From the NCBI GenBank assembly GCA_023450085.1, contig JAEXHI010000027.1, forward strand, positions 1 to 64,000: a stretch of DNA of 64,000 nucleotides, written 5' to 3'. The notes beneath the pieces are model-generated. The model ran no database searches. It was given only the letters and a program-made list of their open reading frames with translations, and was not told the origin of the DNA. This DNA is from Bacteroidota bacterium. GTDB lineage: Bacteria > Bacteroidota > Bacteroidia > Sphingobacteriales > Sphingobacteriaceae. The position numbers and the translations under genes were made by a program. Shown here one piece after another: positions 52,159 through 61,675 of the stretch. Numbering within the stretch: the first letter of the stretch is position 1; the number at the start of each line of letters is the position of its first letter.

Positions 52159-53208
52159 CTAAGCTGATTGTGTAGCAGCCGATTTCTCCTGCATTTTTTC
52201 AACAGGTGAAAATTCAGCCATAAACTCCTCTGCTTTCTTCACCATTTTAGGCGAACCAATAAAAATAGCCACTCGTTGGTGAAGCTCCGTAGGTTCAATA
52301 TCCAAAATCCTATTCAGACCATCAGACGCTACCCCACCAGCCTGCTCAATAATAAAAGCCATAGGGTTACATTCATACAATAAACGGAGCTTTCCTTTAG
52401 GCGAAGCCGAGGTAGTAGGATACATATAAATCCCCCCTTTAATTAAGCTTCTATGAATATCAGCAGCCATTGCCCCAATATACCTCGAAGTATAAGGTCT
52501 ATTGGTTGCTTTATCCTCTACCTGCGCATATTTGATATATTTTTTTACCCCTTCAGGAAAATGAACATAGTTACCTTCATTGATAGAATAGATGACACCA
52601 TCATCAGGAATTTTCATATTGGGATGCGACAAACAAAACTCGCCAATAGAAGGATCAAGCGTAAAACCGTTTACTCCCTTACCAGTAGTATAAACCAACA
52701 TGGTAGATGAACCATAAATCACATACCCCGCAGCTACCTGCTCCGTACCTTTTTGCAATACATCATCCAAAGTAGCTGGGCCTTCCGTTGATTTTCTTCT
52801 GTAAATAGAAAAAATGGTACCTACCGTTACGTTGATATCAATATTTGAAGAACCATCCAAAGGGTCGATACATACAATATATCTTGCATTTTTAGATACT
52901 GGCGAATCAATACGAACAAAATCATCTTCCTCTTCAGAAGCCACAATACAACATTCGCCACCGCTGGTTAATGCCGAAATAAATTGCTCGTTGGCATACA
53001 CATCAAGCTTCTTTTGCCCCTCACCTTGGATGTTAATAGTATCCGCATCACCCAAAATATCAACTAAACCAGCTTTGTTCACCTCACGATTCACAATCTT
53101 TGAAGCAATACCAATATCTCTCAATAAGCGAGAAAGTTCCCCTTTAGCATACGGGAAATCCGCTTGCTTTTCAATAATAAACTGGCCTAATGTTTTTATA
53201 CCCGACAT
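52159..53208 (-). CDS. fbp: Fructose-1,6-bisphosphatase class 1
   Basis: A 349-residue cytoplasmic FBPase, which removes the 1-phosphate of fructose-1,6-bisphosphate in gluconeogenesis. I-V-C-I-D-P-L-D-G-S-S-N-I-D (111-124) holds the metal-binding Asp115, Asp118 and Asp124. S-E-E-E-D (91-95) supplies Glu92. R-Y-I-G-A-M-A-A-D and L-L-Y-E-C-N-P-M-A-F are the sugar-phosphate binding blocks. Length and order are those of the family. It lies 24 bp after the YfcE-like phosphoesterase gene and is probably in one operon with it. Confidence 0.96.
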   Translation of the reverse strand: MSGIKTLGQFIIEKQADFPYAKGELSRLLRDIGIASKIVNREVNKAGLVDILGDADTINIQGEGQKKLDVYANEQFISALTSGGECCIVASEEEDDFVRIDSPVSKNARYIVCIDPLDGSSNIDINVTVGTIFSIYRRKSTEGPATLDDVLQKGTEQVAAGYVIYGSSTMLVYTTGKGVNGFTLDPSIGEFCLSHPNMKIPDDGVIYSINEGNYVHFPEGVKKYIKYAQVEDKATNRPYTSRYIGAMAADIHRSLIKGGIYMYPTTSASPKGKLRLLYECNPMAFIIEQAGGVASDGLNRILDIEPTELHQRVAIFIGSPKMVKKAEEFMAEFSPVEKMQEKSAATQSA

Positions 53209-53232
53209 TTTTTACTTAGTGTATTTTTTACG

Positions 53233-53724
53233 TTATCTATCCCCTAATTCTATGGCCTCTAAGGTATGGATTTTTTCTTCGGAAATACAAAAGCGAATCA
53301 AAGTTCTTTTCTTGTGCCAGCCGTGTTTTCCAGCCGCACCGGGATTAATATGCAAACATTGTATTTTTTTATCGAAAACAACTTTCAAAATATGTGAGTG
53401 TCCAGAGATAAAAAGCTGCGGAGGCTTAGTGTAAATTTCCCTCTTTACTTGTGGAGCATACCTATCGGGATAACCACCGATATGTGTCATCCAAACATCT
53501 ACCTGTTCACACTGAAATCTCAAATGCTCTGGAAAAGCTGCACGAATATCTGCCCCATCAATATTCCCATATACCCCAAGCAATGGTTTAAAGGCAGCTA
53601 AAGGCTCAATTACATCAGGTCCAAAATCACCAGCATGCCAAATCTCGTCCCTATCATCAAAATACTTAAACACCGCATCATCTAAAAAACCATGCGTATC
53701 TGATATTAAACCTATTTTTTTCAT
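53233..53724 (-). CDS. YfcE/MJ0936-type metallophosphoesterase
   Basis: A 163-residue calcineurin-fold phosphoesterase without a signal peptide. The five motifs are intact: L-I-S-D-T-H-G (Asp8, His10), W-H-A-G-D-F-G, G-N-I-D, M-T-H-I-G-G and G-H-S-H. It needs two metal ions and acts on phosphodiesters in vitro in related proteins; the natural substrate is unclear. Co-directional with fbp, 24 bp upstream of it. Confidence 0.9.
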   Translation of the reverse strand: MKKIGLISDTHGFLDDAVFKYFDDRDEIWHAGDFGPDVIEPLAAFKPLLGVYGNIDGADIRAAFPEHLRFQCEQVDVWMTHIGGYPDRYAPQVKREIYTKPPQLFISGHSHILKVVFDKKIQCLHINPGAAGKHGWHKKRTLIRFCISEEKIHTLEAIELGDR

Positions 53725-54100
53725 TTTTTTTATTAGATGTAAGTACCGAGTATCAAGATGTGAGAATTACTATCCCAACCTAATACCTATATACTATTAT
53801 TTTTTGAAAAGCATTACCATTGCTATTATCTTAAACCTGTCGGGCTTTTTGCTACAATCTTTTTATTTTTTTGTCATTCTGATCCCGAGATTTCGCGAGA
53901 ATAATCTCTAAGTTATTGCACATCAGAAAGAGATTCCTAAAAAACAAAAAGTATTTCCGCTTCAATCCCGTTTAGCTTACAAAGCGAGTTTTTCAAATGG
54001 TCCAATCTTAAATCTCACAGGTTTTCGAAACTTGCGAGGTTTGTTAGACAAAAAGACTTACAAAGTTTTAGAAACTTCGTAAGTCGGAAAGGAACTTACC
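53725..54100. other. Intergenic region with hairpins, 376 bp
   Basis: No gene. Two adjacent hairpins sit at the right end. One is 54014-54042 (CTCACAGGTTT with AAACTTGCGAG, two mismatches). The other is the terminator at 54055-54085. The text around 53875-53945 (GTCATTCTGATCCCGAG...) is another dispersed-repeat fragment. Confidence 0.5.
54055..54085 (-). terminator. Terminator of the class C serine hydrolase gene
   Basis: Fourteen-bp arms (54055-54068 and 54072-54085) with one mismatch and loop TAG. On the minus strand it follows the stop codon by 15 bp and is followed by T5. The same text looks like a dispersed Bacteroidota repeat recruited as a terminator. Confidence 0.7.
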
Positions 54101-55903
54101 TTAATTCTTCCTAGTCGCTTTAAAAGTGCCATTAGGCTGTATAAACGACATTGAAGTTGCTTTTTTACCTGGTACAACTTCAAACTTAATACTATAACCT
54201 TTCAAAGCTTTTAACTCAAAAGTTTTTTCATCAACAACTACCGTTTCATATTCTGGTTGTCCAGGAACAGATACATATAAAACATCTCCCTTCAAGTAAA
54301 CTTTTGCGGGAACTTTTCCCATCATATATTCACCAACCAAATCCTGTAATAGTTTTGCATCTAGCTTTTTAACTTCTGGCTTAAAATCAAACATCACGGG
54401 CTTATCGCTACCATCTAAAAAGATACCTACCCCATTGATTTTACCGTCAACACCACTAGAAAAATTAAACATCAGATTACTTTGCGCAGTATCTACCACA
54501 CCATTCTTATCAACCGACTTCGGATCAAACACATCATAGTGCATGTGCTTGAGCAATATTTTTTCTTCTCCCAACACGGTACGCAAAGCATTGTTTTCAA
54601 GGGTTATCTTAATAATTCCGTAAGCATCATTTTCAAAAGAACCCACATAATCTTTTAATGGATGCGACGGATTTGTATTTGAAATGATAGGTGTTTTTTT
54701 AAGTTCCTTTTTTGCTTTGTTAGCCTTTTCCGTTGCTGCTTTGGCCTCACCATTCCAATCAACACGTTTCAAACCAAACATAATATCAGCAATAGAACTG
54801 GTAATCACACCCGGTACTTTCGAAACACTTTGATTAGTTAGCACCACAATACCCAATTTATCAGTGGGATAAAATGCTACATTCGCCGAAAAACCATTGA
54901 TATTCCCTCCGTGCTCTACCGAATAATGGCCTCTATACGAACCGATCATCCAACCCAAACCATAATTAGCTAAAAAAACATCCTCATGCTTATCAGGCAA
55001 CCCTGCCTCCATCACCATCTGAGAACTTGCAGCTTCTCTAATGTAATTGGTCGGCAGAATTTCTTTTCCTTTAAAATACCCTCCACTAATCCACACTTTT
55101 AACCAATTGGCCATATCATTCACACTACTATTAATACTTCCCGCCGGCCCCATACCATTAATATTGTAGTAATCTATTTTTTTGATCTCATTACCGTTCT
55201 CAACCGCATAAGGCAATGAGGCGTCGCTATCATTCTTGAAGGTTTCAATACTAGTGGTAGAACGGGTCATTTCCAATGGATCAAAAAACTTCTCTTTAAT
55301 GTTCTGTTCCCAAGTTTTACCGCTCAAACGCTCAGCAATCATTCCCTGAGCCAAAAACATAAAATTGTTGTAGTACCATCTTTCACGAACACCTGAAGTT
55401 GGCTTCATATACCTTACTCTATTAATGATAGAGTCTCTATTCGCAGTATTAAACAAAAACCAAGACAAGTCATATCTAGACAATCCCGTTCTATGCGCCA
55501 TTAAATCACGCACGGTAATCTGGTTATTCATTTCCGCATTATAAAAGCTTAATTGCGGCAATAAACTGGTTGCTTTATCATCCAATTTTAACTTACCATC
55601 TTTTTCCAGCAAGCCCATCAGCGACGAAGTAAATGCTTTAGAACTTGAACCAATGGCAAAAAGTGTATTGGGTGTTACCTGTTTCTTATTTTCCACATCA
55701 CGGTAGCCAAAACCTTTACTGTAAACTACTTGATCACCTTTTACAACAGCTACCGCAAAACCTGCAATATGTTGATCTTTTAAAACTTGATTTAAAACAG
55801 AATCAATACTTGAATTTTGTGTATTTATTTTACTATTTGTTTGTGCATGTACCGAGAAAGCGGCCGTTGCTAATAATGAGGTAATTAAGACAGAAAGCTT
55901 CAT
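54101..55903 (-). CDS. Serine hydrolase, class C beta-lactamase fold with C-terminal DUF3471-like domain
   Basis: A 600-residue exported protein with signal peptide ending S-V-H-A-Q (21). Active-site motifs are canonical: A-I-G-S-S-S-K-A-F (SxxK), W-Y-Y-N-N-F (YxN) and E-H-G-G-N (HxG). The penicillin-binding-like domain runs to about residue 380. Behind it are a Lys-rich linker and a C-terminal beta-barrel of about 190 residues, as in DUF3471 proteins. It likely hydrolyses a D-amino-acid peptide or an ester in the periplasm. Unlike the 32024 enzyme, its YxN tyrosine is intact. Monocistronic. Confidence 0.92.
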   Translation of the reverse strand: MKLSVLITSLLATAAFSVHAQTNSKINTQNSSIDSVLNQVLKDQHIAGFAVAVVKGDQVVYSKGFGYRDVENKKQVTPNTLFAIGSSSKAFTSSLMGLLEKDGKLKLDDKATSLLPQLSFYNAEMNNQITVRDLMAHRTGLSRYDLSWFLFNTANRDSIINRVRYMKPTSGVRERWYYNNFMFLAQGMIAERLSGKTWEQNIKEKFFDPLEMTRSTTSIETFKNDSDASLPYAVENGNEIKKIDYYNINGMGPAGSINSSVNDMANWLKVWISGGYFKGKEILPTNYIREAASSQMVMEAGLPDKHEDVFLANYGLGWMIGSYRGHYSVEHGGNINGFSANVAFYPTDKLGIVVLTNQSVSKVPGVITSSIADIMFGLKRVDWNGEAKAATEKANKAKKELKKTPIISNTNPSHPLKDYVGSFENDAYGIIKITLENNALRTVLGEEKILLKHMHYDVFDPKSVDKNGVVDTAQSNLMFNFSSGVDGKINGVGIFLDGSDKPVMFDFKPEVKKLDAKLLQDLVGEYMMGKVPAKVYLKGDVLYVSVPGQPEYETVVVDEKTFELKALKGYSIKFEVVPGKKATSMSFIQPNGTFKATRKN

Positions 55904-55977
55904 TTAATTGGGTTAAATTATATTAAATCAGGAATTATCGTTTTACGATGATTAGTTAATTTTATTGGGACAAAGAT

Positions 55978-56682
55978 CTAATATGCCAAAAAGAAATCTT
56001 TCAGCAACAACTCATATGCTTTGGTATATTTCTTTTCGCTTTCATAAATCATAAAGTCTTCTTCCACCAAGTCAGATTTTTCTCTTGCCAAACAAATAAT
56101 GCGTCTAAATTCTGGCTTGGCAGCATCTGAGTGCAATTTAACTAAATGCGTTAGAAACAAGCCTTTCAATTTTGCTTTTTCCGCTAACTCCCCAGCCTGT
56201 TTAACAGGTAGCACCACCCAAAAACAACCTGCTGGACTTAGCAAAGCAGCTACTTTTTCAATCAAATCATTAAAGAAAGTATCACTGGCATGCCTTGCCA
56301 CTTCCTTCTTTTTCTCGGTATTTTTAAGATCGTTCACAAAAAAAGGAGGATTGCTGACAATCAAATCGAATTGCGTTGAATGGTGGTACTGCTCAATGGC
56401 TATGTGATGTACTGACAATTGACTACTAAAAACTGAATTTTGAAAATTTTTATCAGCAGTTATGGAAGCCTGCTCATCTATTTCTACCGCATGAACTTTT
56501 GCTTTTGGAAAACGTTGCGCTAGCATTAACGCAATAACCCCCGTACCTGTACCAATATCCAGTATCCGTTGTGGATCTGGATGCTTTACCATCGTACCTA
56601 ACAATACACCGTCCGTATTGATCCTCATGGCACAGCCGCTTTGGTCAACTTCAAACTGTTTAAAACGAAAGATGTTTTTCAT
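55978..56682 (-). CDS. trmN6: tRNA1(Val) (adenine(37)-N6)-methyltransferase
   Basis: A 234-residue Rossmann methyltransferase. F-R-F-K-Q-F-E-V-D-Q-S-G-C-A-M-R-I-N-T-D-G at the start, D-I-G-T-G-T-G-V-I-A-L-M-L-A-Q-R as motif I, and I-V-S-N-P-P-F-F as the N-P-P-[FY] site for adenine N6 methylation identify the YfiC/TrmN6 family, which modifies A37 of tRNA1(Val). Length is standard. Last gene of a VOC-barrel-TrmN6 operon, 2 bp after the membrane-protein gene. Confidence 0.92.
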   Translation of the reverse strand: MKNIFRFKQFEVDQSGCAMRINTDGVLLGTMVKHPDPQRILDIGTGTGVIALMLAQRFPKAKVHAVEIDEQASITADKNFQNSVFSSQLSVHHIAIEQYHHSTQFDLIVSNPPFFVNDLKNTEKKKEVARHASDTFFNDLIEKVAALLSPAGCFWVVLPVKQAGELAEKAKLKGLFLTHLVKLHSDAAKPEFRRIICLAREKSDLVEEDFMIYESEKKYTKAYELLLKDFFLAY

Positions 56683-56684
56683 CC

Positions 56685-57200
56685 TTAAAACCTTAACGCT
56701 ACTTTTATGGGAAAATAAACAGAAGCTTGGTGCATAAACCTAAAACCAATTTTTAACTGCAAAGCTAATTTCTGTATCACTTTACGTTCTATTCCACCTA
56801 AAATTTCCACAAAAGTGGCGTCCGAACCACCTTCATATTGATTATTCACATGACTTTTGCCAATCTTTAAATTAAACAACGGTGAGGTTTTGCTTTTCGT
56901 AGTAGTGGCTTCTAAATCACCGTAAATGCTATAACCGTTAATCCCATCGTAATTTATATACTCTACCCCTAAGCCAATCTTAAAATATTCTTTAAAGCTT
57001 ATTCCGTTTACCAACCCTATATCAAAGCCTTTACTTGCATCTTGCAAATCATATCCTTTCCAGCCAGGGCCAGCCTCTACCATCATTCCTCTACTGAGAA
57101 ATTTCTGAAATCCTGTTTCTAGTTTAGCGGAATAGCTAACCTGAGACTTTACTACAGATACTGCACATAGCAGTAATAAAATTAAAAATGTGTTTTTCAT
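56685..57200 (-). CDS. Small outer-membrane beta-barrel-like protein
   Basis: A 171-residue protein with signal peptide MKNTFLILLLLCAVSVVKSQ. The mature part shows alternating amphipathic strands (Y-F-K-I-G-L-G-V-E-Y-I, L-A-L-Q-L-K-I-G-F-R-F) and ends in an aromatic, V-A-L-R-F, as in outer-membrane barrels. No specific family is recognised. It lies between a VOC gene (9 bp) and trmN6 (2 bp). Confidence 0.75.
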   Translation of the reverse strand: MKNTFLILLLLCAVSVVKSQVSYSAKLETGFQKFLSRGMMVEAGPGWKGYDLQDASKGFDIGLVNGISFKEYFKIGLGVEYINYDGINGYSIYGDLEATTTKSKTSPLFNLKIGKSHVNNQYEGGSDATFVEILGGIERKVIQKLALQLKIGFRFMHQASVYFPIKVALRF

Positions 57201-57209
57201 AGCGATGTT

Positions 57210-57593
57210 TCATTTTTGGTAAATCTCTAAAGGTAACCCATCCGGATCAATAAAAAAAGTAAATTGCTTTCCTGTAAACTCATCAATCCTTATGGGTTCT
57301 GTCACAATCCCCTTCTTATTTAAATCAACAATGGTTGCCGCCACGTCATCTACCTCAAAAGCCAAATGTCTTAAACCTTGCGCTTCTGGTCTCGAAGGCC
57401 TTGCTGGTGGATTTTCAAAAGAAAACAACTCAATTTGATAAACACCGTTAATGGCCAAATCCAACTTCCATGATTTTCGCTCCTTACGATAAACTTCGCC
57501 AAGCACTTTAAACCCTAACTTACCGACATAAAAGTCTTTCGACCGCTCATAATCTGAGCAAATAATAGCAATATGATGAATACGTTTAAACAT
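57210..57593 (-). CDS. Glyoxalase-I-like VOC metalloprotein (SMU1112c/YaeR type)
   Basis: A 127-residue VOC protein: R-I-H-H-I-A-I-I-C-S-D-Y, R-S-K-D-F-Y-V-G-K-L-G-F, then I-E-L-F-S-F, L-R-H-L-A-F-E-V-D-D and D-P-D-G-L-P-L-E-I-Y. The His/Glu pattern (HH near 6-7, E in I-E-L-F, H in R-H-L-A, E in L-E-I-Y) fits a four-ligand metal site, so this member may be a true metalloenzyme acting on a glutathione- or other thiol-adduct-like compound. First gene of the operon. Confidence 0.9.
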   Translation of the reverse strand: MFKRIHHIAIICSDYERSKDFYVGKLGFKVLGEVYRKERKSWKLDLAINGVYQIELFSFENPPARPSRPEAQGLRHLAFEVDDVAATIVDLNKKGIVTEPIRIDEFTGKQFTFFIDPDGLPLEIYQK

Positions 57594-57730
57594 TTTTCAA
57601 GTCAAAAGTTTGAAGTCGGATGTCCGAAGATATGACGCCTATTAAATCATTCAAAATTCCATCATTCAAAATTCAATAATTCGGCATACAAATAAACCCA
57701 AAAACAACTAAATTTCTCCTAAAAAAAACC

Positions 57731-57738
57731 TAAATTTG
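57731..57738 (+). promoter_or_regulatory. -7 box of purL
   Basis: TAAATTTG matches TAnnTTTG and ends 18 bp before the purL start codon. A clear -33 box was not found. Confidence 0.5.
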
Positions 57739-57756
57739 CGTCTTCAAAAAATAAGC

Positions 57757-60700
57757 ATGATTCATTTCTTTTTAGGTCAATCTGACGAGGTTTTTGTTGT
57801 ACAAACAAACCAAATTTTATCCCAAACTGATACAGAAAAACTAGAGTGGCTTTTTGGCGGAGCTAAATTGAGCGCCGAAAGTACCTTAACTGGCTTTTTT
57901 GTTGGTCCACGAGCAGCCATGATTACTCCTTGGAGTACCAATGCGGTAGAAATTACCCAAAACATGAGCATGGAGGGAATCATCAGAATTGAGGAATTTA
58001 AAAAGGTGGATGAAGGGTTTGCTGCCTACGACCCGATGCTTTCGCAGAAATATCAGGAGCTTGGCCAAGATGTTTTCACTATCAACATCAAACCTGAGCC
58101 TATTTTAGAAATTACAGATATTGCGGCCTACAATAAGCAAGAAGGTTTATCATTAAGTGATGAAGAGGTTGATTATTTGAACGGATTGTCCAAAAAACTC
58201 GAAAGACCTTTAACAGATTCTGAGGTTTTTGGTTTTTCTCAAGTAAATTCAGAGCACTGTCGCCACAAAATATTCAATGGTAAATTTGTCATTGATGGCG
58301 TAGAGCAACCTACTTCTTTGTTCAAGCTCATCAAGAAAACTTCCGAAACACATCCAAACGATATTGTTTCGGCATATAAAGATAACGTGGCTTTCGTTAA
58401 GGGTCCCAAAGTGCAACAATTTGCACCTTCTAAACCAGATGAGCCATCATTTTATGAAACTAAAGACTTTGATTCGGTAATTTCCATCAAAGCGGAAACG
58501 CACAACTTCCCTACCACCGTAGAACCTTTTAATGGTGCAGCGACAGGTTCGGGCGGCGAAATTAGAGACCGCCTAGCTGGTGGACAAGGTTCATTGCCAT
58601 TAGCAGGAACTGCAGTTTACATGACTGCTCTTTCTCGCTTGGAAGAAAATCGTCCTTGGGAAAAAGGTGTAGAAGAACGTAAATGGCTTTACCAAACACC
58701 AATGGATATTTTGATCAAGGCTTCCAATGGAGCTTCTGATTTTGGAAATAAATTCGGTCAACCACTTATTACAGGTTCTGTATTAACTTTCGAGCACGAA
58801 GAACACAATCGTAAGTTAGGTTTCGACAAAGTAATTATGCTTGCTGGTGGTATTGGCTACGGCAAAGTAGATCAGGCCAAAAAACAAGAACCAAAAACTG
58901 GCGACAACATCGTAGTTTTAGGTGGTGAGAACTATCGTATTGGTATGGGCGGTGCAGCAGTATCTTCTGCAGATACTGGTGAGCATGGTTCGGGCATTGA
59001 ATTAAATGCCATCCAACGTTCAAACCCTGAAATGCAAAAACGTGCAGCCAACGCAGTACGTGCAATGGTAGAAAGCGACCATAACACCATCGTTTCTATT
59101 CACGATCATGGTGCTGGCGGTCACTTAAACTGTCTTTCGGAGTTAGTAGAAGCTACTGGTGGTAAAATAGACTTGGATAAATTACCTGTGGGCGACCCTA
59201 CCCTATCTGCAAAAGAGATCATCGGTAACGAGTCTCAAGAGCGTATGGGTTTGGTAATTGGTGAAGAGCATATTGCCACACTACAAAAAATTGCTGATCG
59301 TGAACGTTCGCCTATGTATACTGTAGGTAAGGTAACTGGCGATCACCGCTTCACTTTCGAATCAGCTACTACAGGTGCAAAACCTATGGATTTAGCGCTG
59401 AGCGATATGTTCGGTAGCTCTCCAAAAATGATCATGGAAGACAAAACCGTTAATCATAACTATCAGGAGGTTGCTTACAATCAAGATAAAATTAATGAAT
59501 ATTTAGAGCAGGTGCTTCAATTAGAGGCCGTTGCTTGTAAAGACTGGTTAACAAATAAAGTGGACAGGTGTGTTGGCGGCCGTGTAGCAAAACAACAATG
59601 CGCTGGTCCATTGCAATTGCCTTTGAACAACGTAGGCGTAATGGCATTAGATTTTCAAGGTAAGGAAGGCATTGCCACTTCGGTAGGTCATGCTCCTCTT
59701 TCAGCTTTGATTGATGCTGGTGCAGGTAGTAGAATTGCAATTGCCGAATCTTTATCAAACATTGTTTGGGCACCATTAAAAGACGGTTTGAAAAGTGTTT
59801 CACTTTCGGCCAACTGGATGTGGGCTTGTAAAAACGAAGGAGAAGATGCCCGCTTATACCAAGCAGTTCAAGCTTGTTCAGATTTTGCTATCGATTTAGG
59901 AATCAATATCCCAACAGGCAAGGATTCTCTTTCGATGAAGCAGAAATACAAAGATGGTGATGTAATTGCGCCAGGAACAGTAATCATTTCGGCAGCTGGA
60001 AACTGTAACGACATTACCCAAGTGGTAGAGCCTGTTTTACAAAAAGATGGCGGCAACATCTATTACATCAACCTAAGTAACGATACTTATAAATTGGGCG
60101 GTTCTTCTTTCGCTCAAATTTTAAATAAAATCGGCAACGAAACTCCTGATGTAAAAGATGCTGCTCAATTTAGCACCACTTTCAACGCCATTCAGGATTT
60201 AATCAAAGCTGGAAAAATTAAAGCTGGACACGACGTAGGTAGCGGTGGTTTAATCACCACGCTTTTAGAGATGTGTTTTGCAGATAAAAACTTAGGTGCA
60301 AACCTTGATATAACTTCTCTAGGCGAAACCGATGCCTTAAAAGTATTATTTGCCGAAAACATCAGTTTGGTTTTCCAAGCAGATGAAAGTGTTGAAGCTA
60401 TTTTAAATGCTAAAGGAGTTAAGTTCCATAAAATTGGAACTGCAACAGAACAGGCAACTGTGAACGTAGCAAATGGAGCACAAAACTATTCGTTCGATAT
60501 TGAACATTTGCGTGATGTTTGGTATAAAACCTCTTACTTACTTGATCGTAAACAAAGTGGTGAAGTAAAAGCCAAAGAACGTTTTGACAATTATAAAAAC
60601 CAACCGTTAAAATTCAACTTCCCAGCTCAGTTTGATGGTAAAAAACCTGTAATTGATGCGAGCAAACCTCGTCCAAAAGCTGCTATTTTACGTGAAAAAG

Positions 60701-61422
60701 GCAGTAACTCTGAACGTGAAGTGGCTAACGCGATGTATTTAGCTGGTTTTGATGTGAAGGACGTTCACATGACCGATTTAATCTCGGGCAGAGAAACTCT
60801 AGAGGACATCCAATTTATTGGTGCTGTGGGTGGTTTCTCTAACTCTGATGTATTAGGTTCTGCAAAAGGTTGGGCAGGTGCATTTTTATATAACGAAAAA
60901 GCTCGTGTGGCTTTAGAGAACTTCTTTAACAGAGAAGATACTTTATCCGTAGGTATTTGTAACGGTTGCCAGTTGTTTATTGAATTGGGACTAATTAACA
61001 AAAACCACGAAGTAAAACCTAAAATGCTCCACAACGATAGTCATAAACACGAAAGTGTATTTACTTCGTTGGTGGTTCAAGAAAACAACTCTGTAATGTT
61101 GTCTTCATTGGCAGGTAGCACTATTGGTGTTTGGGTTTCGCATGGCGAAGGTAAATTCCAATTGCCGTACGAAGAATCGAAATATCAGATTGTTTCCAAA
61201 TACGGATATGACCAATATCCTGCTAGTCCAAACGGTTCTGATTACAACACTGCCATGATGTGCGATGATAGCGGCCGACACTTAGTGATGATGCCTCACA
61301 TTGAGCGCTCATTATTCCAATGGCACTGGGCAAATTACCCTGCCGGTAGAAAAGATGAAGTTTCTCCTTGGATGGAAGCTTTTGTAAATGCTAGAAAGTG
61401 GTTGGAAAACCAAGCTAAATAA
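57757..61422 (+). CDS. purL: Phosphoribosylformylglycinamidine synthase, single-chain
   Basis: A 1221-residue FGAM synthase, step 4 of purine synthesis: FGAR plus glutamine and ATP gives FGAM. Domains in order are an N-terminal PurS-like part, a linker (V-N-S-E-H-C-R-H-K), two AIRS-type synthase repeats (T-H-N-F-P-T, G-A-A-T-G-S-G-G-E-I-R-D; D-V-G-S-G-G-L) and a C-terminal glutaminase with V-G-I-C-N-G-C-Q (nucleophile Cys1068). Starting at the ATG at 57757 drops seven residues of a TTG-initiated frame whose start codon overlaps the -7 box. The long form is usual for Bacteroidota. Monocistronic with its own terminator. Confidence 0.97.
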   Translation: MIHFFLGQSDEVFVVQTNQILSQTDTEKLEWLFGGAKLSAESTLTGFFVGPRAAMITPWSTNAVEITQNMSMEGIIRIEEFKKVDEGFAAYDPMLSQKYQELGQDVFTINIKPEPILEITDIAAYNKQEGLSLSDEEVDYLNGLSKKLERPLTDSEVFGFSQVNSEHCRHKIFNGKFVIDGVEQPTSLFKLIKKTSETHPNDIVSAYKDNVAFVKGPKVQQFAPSKPDEPSFYETKDFDSVISIKAETHNFPTTVEPFNGAATGSGGEIRDRLAGGQGSLPLAGTAVYMTALSRLEENRPWEKGVEERKWLYQTPMDILIKASNGASDFGNKFGQPLITGSVLTFEHEEHNRKLGFDKVIMLAGGIGYGKVDQAKKQEPKTGDNIVVLGGENYRIGMGGAAVSSADTGEHGSGIELNAIQRSNPEMQKRAANAVRAMVESDHNTIVSIHDHGAGGHLNCLSELVEATGGKIDLDKLPVGDPTLSAKEIIGNESQERMGLVIGEEHIATLQKIADRERSPMYTVGKVTGDHRFTFESATTGAKPMDLALSDMFGSSPKMIMEDKTVNHNYQEVAYNQDKINEYLEQVLQLEAVACKDWLTNKVDRCVGGRVAKQQCAGPLQLPLNNVGVMALDFQGKEGIATSVGHAPLSALIDAGAGSRIAIAESLSNIVWAPLKDGLKSVSLSANWMWACKNEGEDARLYQAVQACSDFAIDLGINIPTGKDSLSMKQKYKDGDVIAPGTVIISAAGNCNDITQVVEPVLQKDGGNIYYINLSNDTYKLGGSSFAQILNKIGNETPDVKDAAQFSTTFNAIQDLIKAGKIKAGHDVGSGGLITTLLEMCFADKNLGANLDITSLGETDALKVLFAENISLVFQADESVEAILNAKGVKFHKIGTATEQATVNVANGAQNYSFDIEHLRDVWYKTSYLLDRKQSGEVKAKERFDNYKNQPLKFNFPAQFDGKKPVIDASKPRPKAAILREKGSNSEREVANAMYLAGFDVKDVHMTDLISGRETLEDIQFIGAVGGFSNSDVLGSAKGWAGAFLYNEKARVALENFFNREDTLSVGICNGCQLFIELGLINKNHEVKPKMLHNDSHKHESVFTSLVVQENNSVMLSSLAGSTIGVWVSHGEGKFQLPYEESKYQIVSKYGYDQYPASPNGSDYNTAMMCDDSGRHLVMMPHIERSLFQWHWANYPAGRKDEVSPWMEAFVNARKWLENQAK

Positions 61423-61424
61423 AG

Positions 61425-61460
61425 AACAAGGCCCGCTAAATAAGCGGGCCTTGTTTGTTT
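61425..61460 (+). terminator. Terminator of purL
   Basis: AACAAGGCCCGCT (61425-61437) pairs perfectly with AGCGGGCCTTGTT (61443-61455), loop AAATA, followed by a T-rich tail. It starts 3 bp after the stop codon. Confidence 0.92.
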
Positions 61461-61675
61461 AAAACAAACTCAAATTACCCCCTTCTGGTTTGTTGAGTTT
61501 AGGCCTATATTTTTCATCTCACTGAGCAGACTTAAATTTGAATAAAAACTACCCAGCAATCTTACTTAACACGTATTTTTTGAATTTTAAAGTATTGAAC
61601 CTGAATAAATAGAAAGTTGGCCGTCTAATTAGCACTTAATTAATTAGTTTTACGGCAACAACATAACTAATCGAA

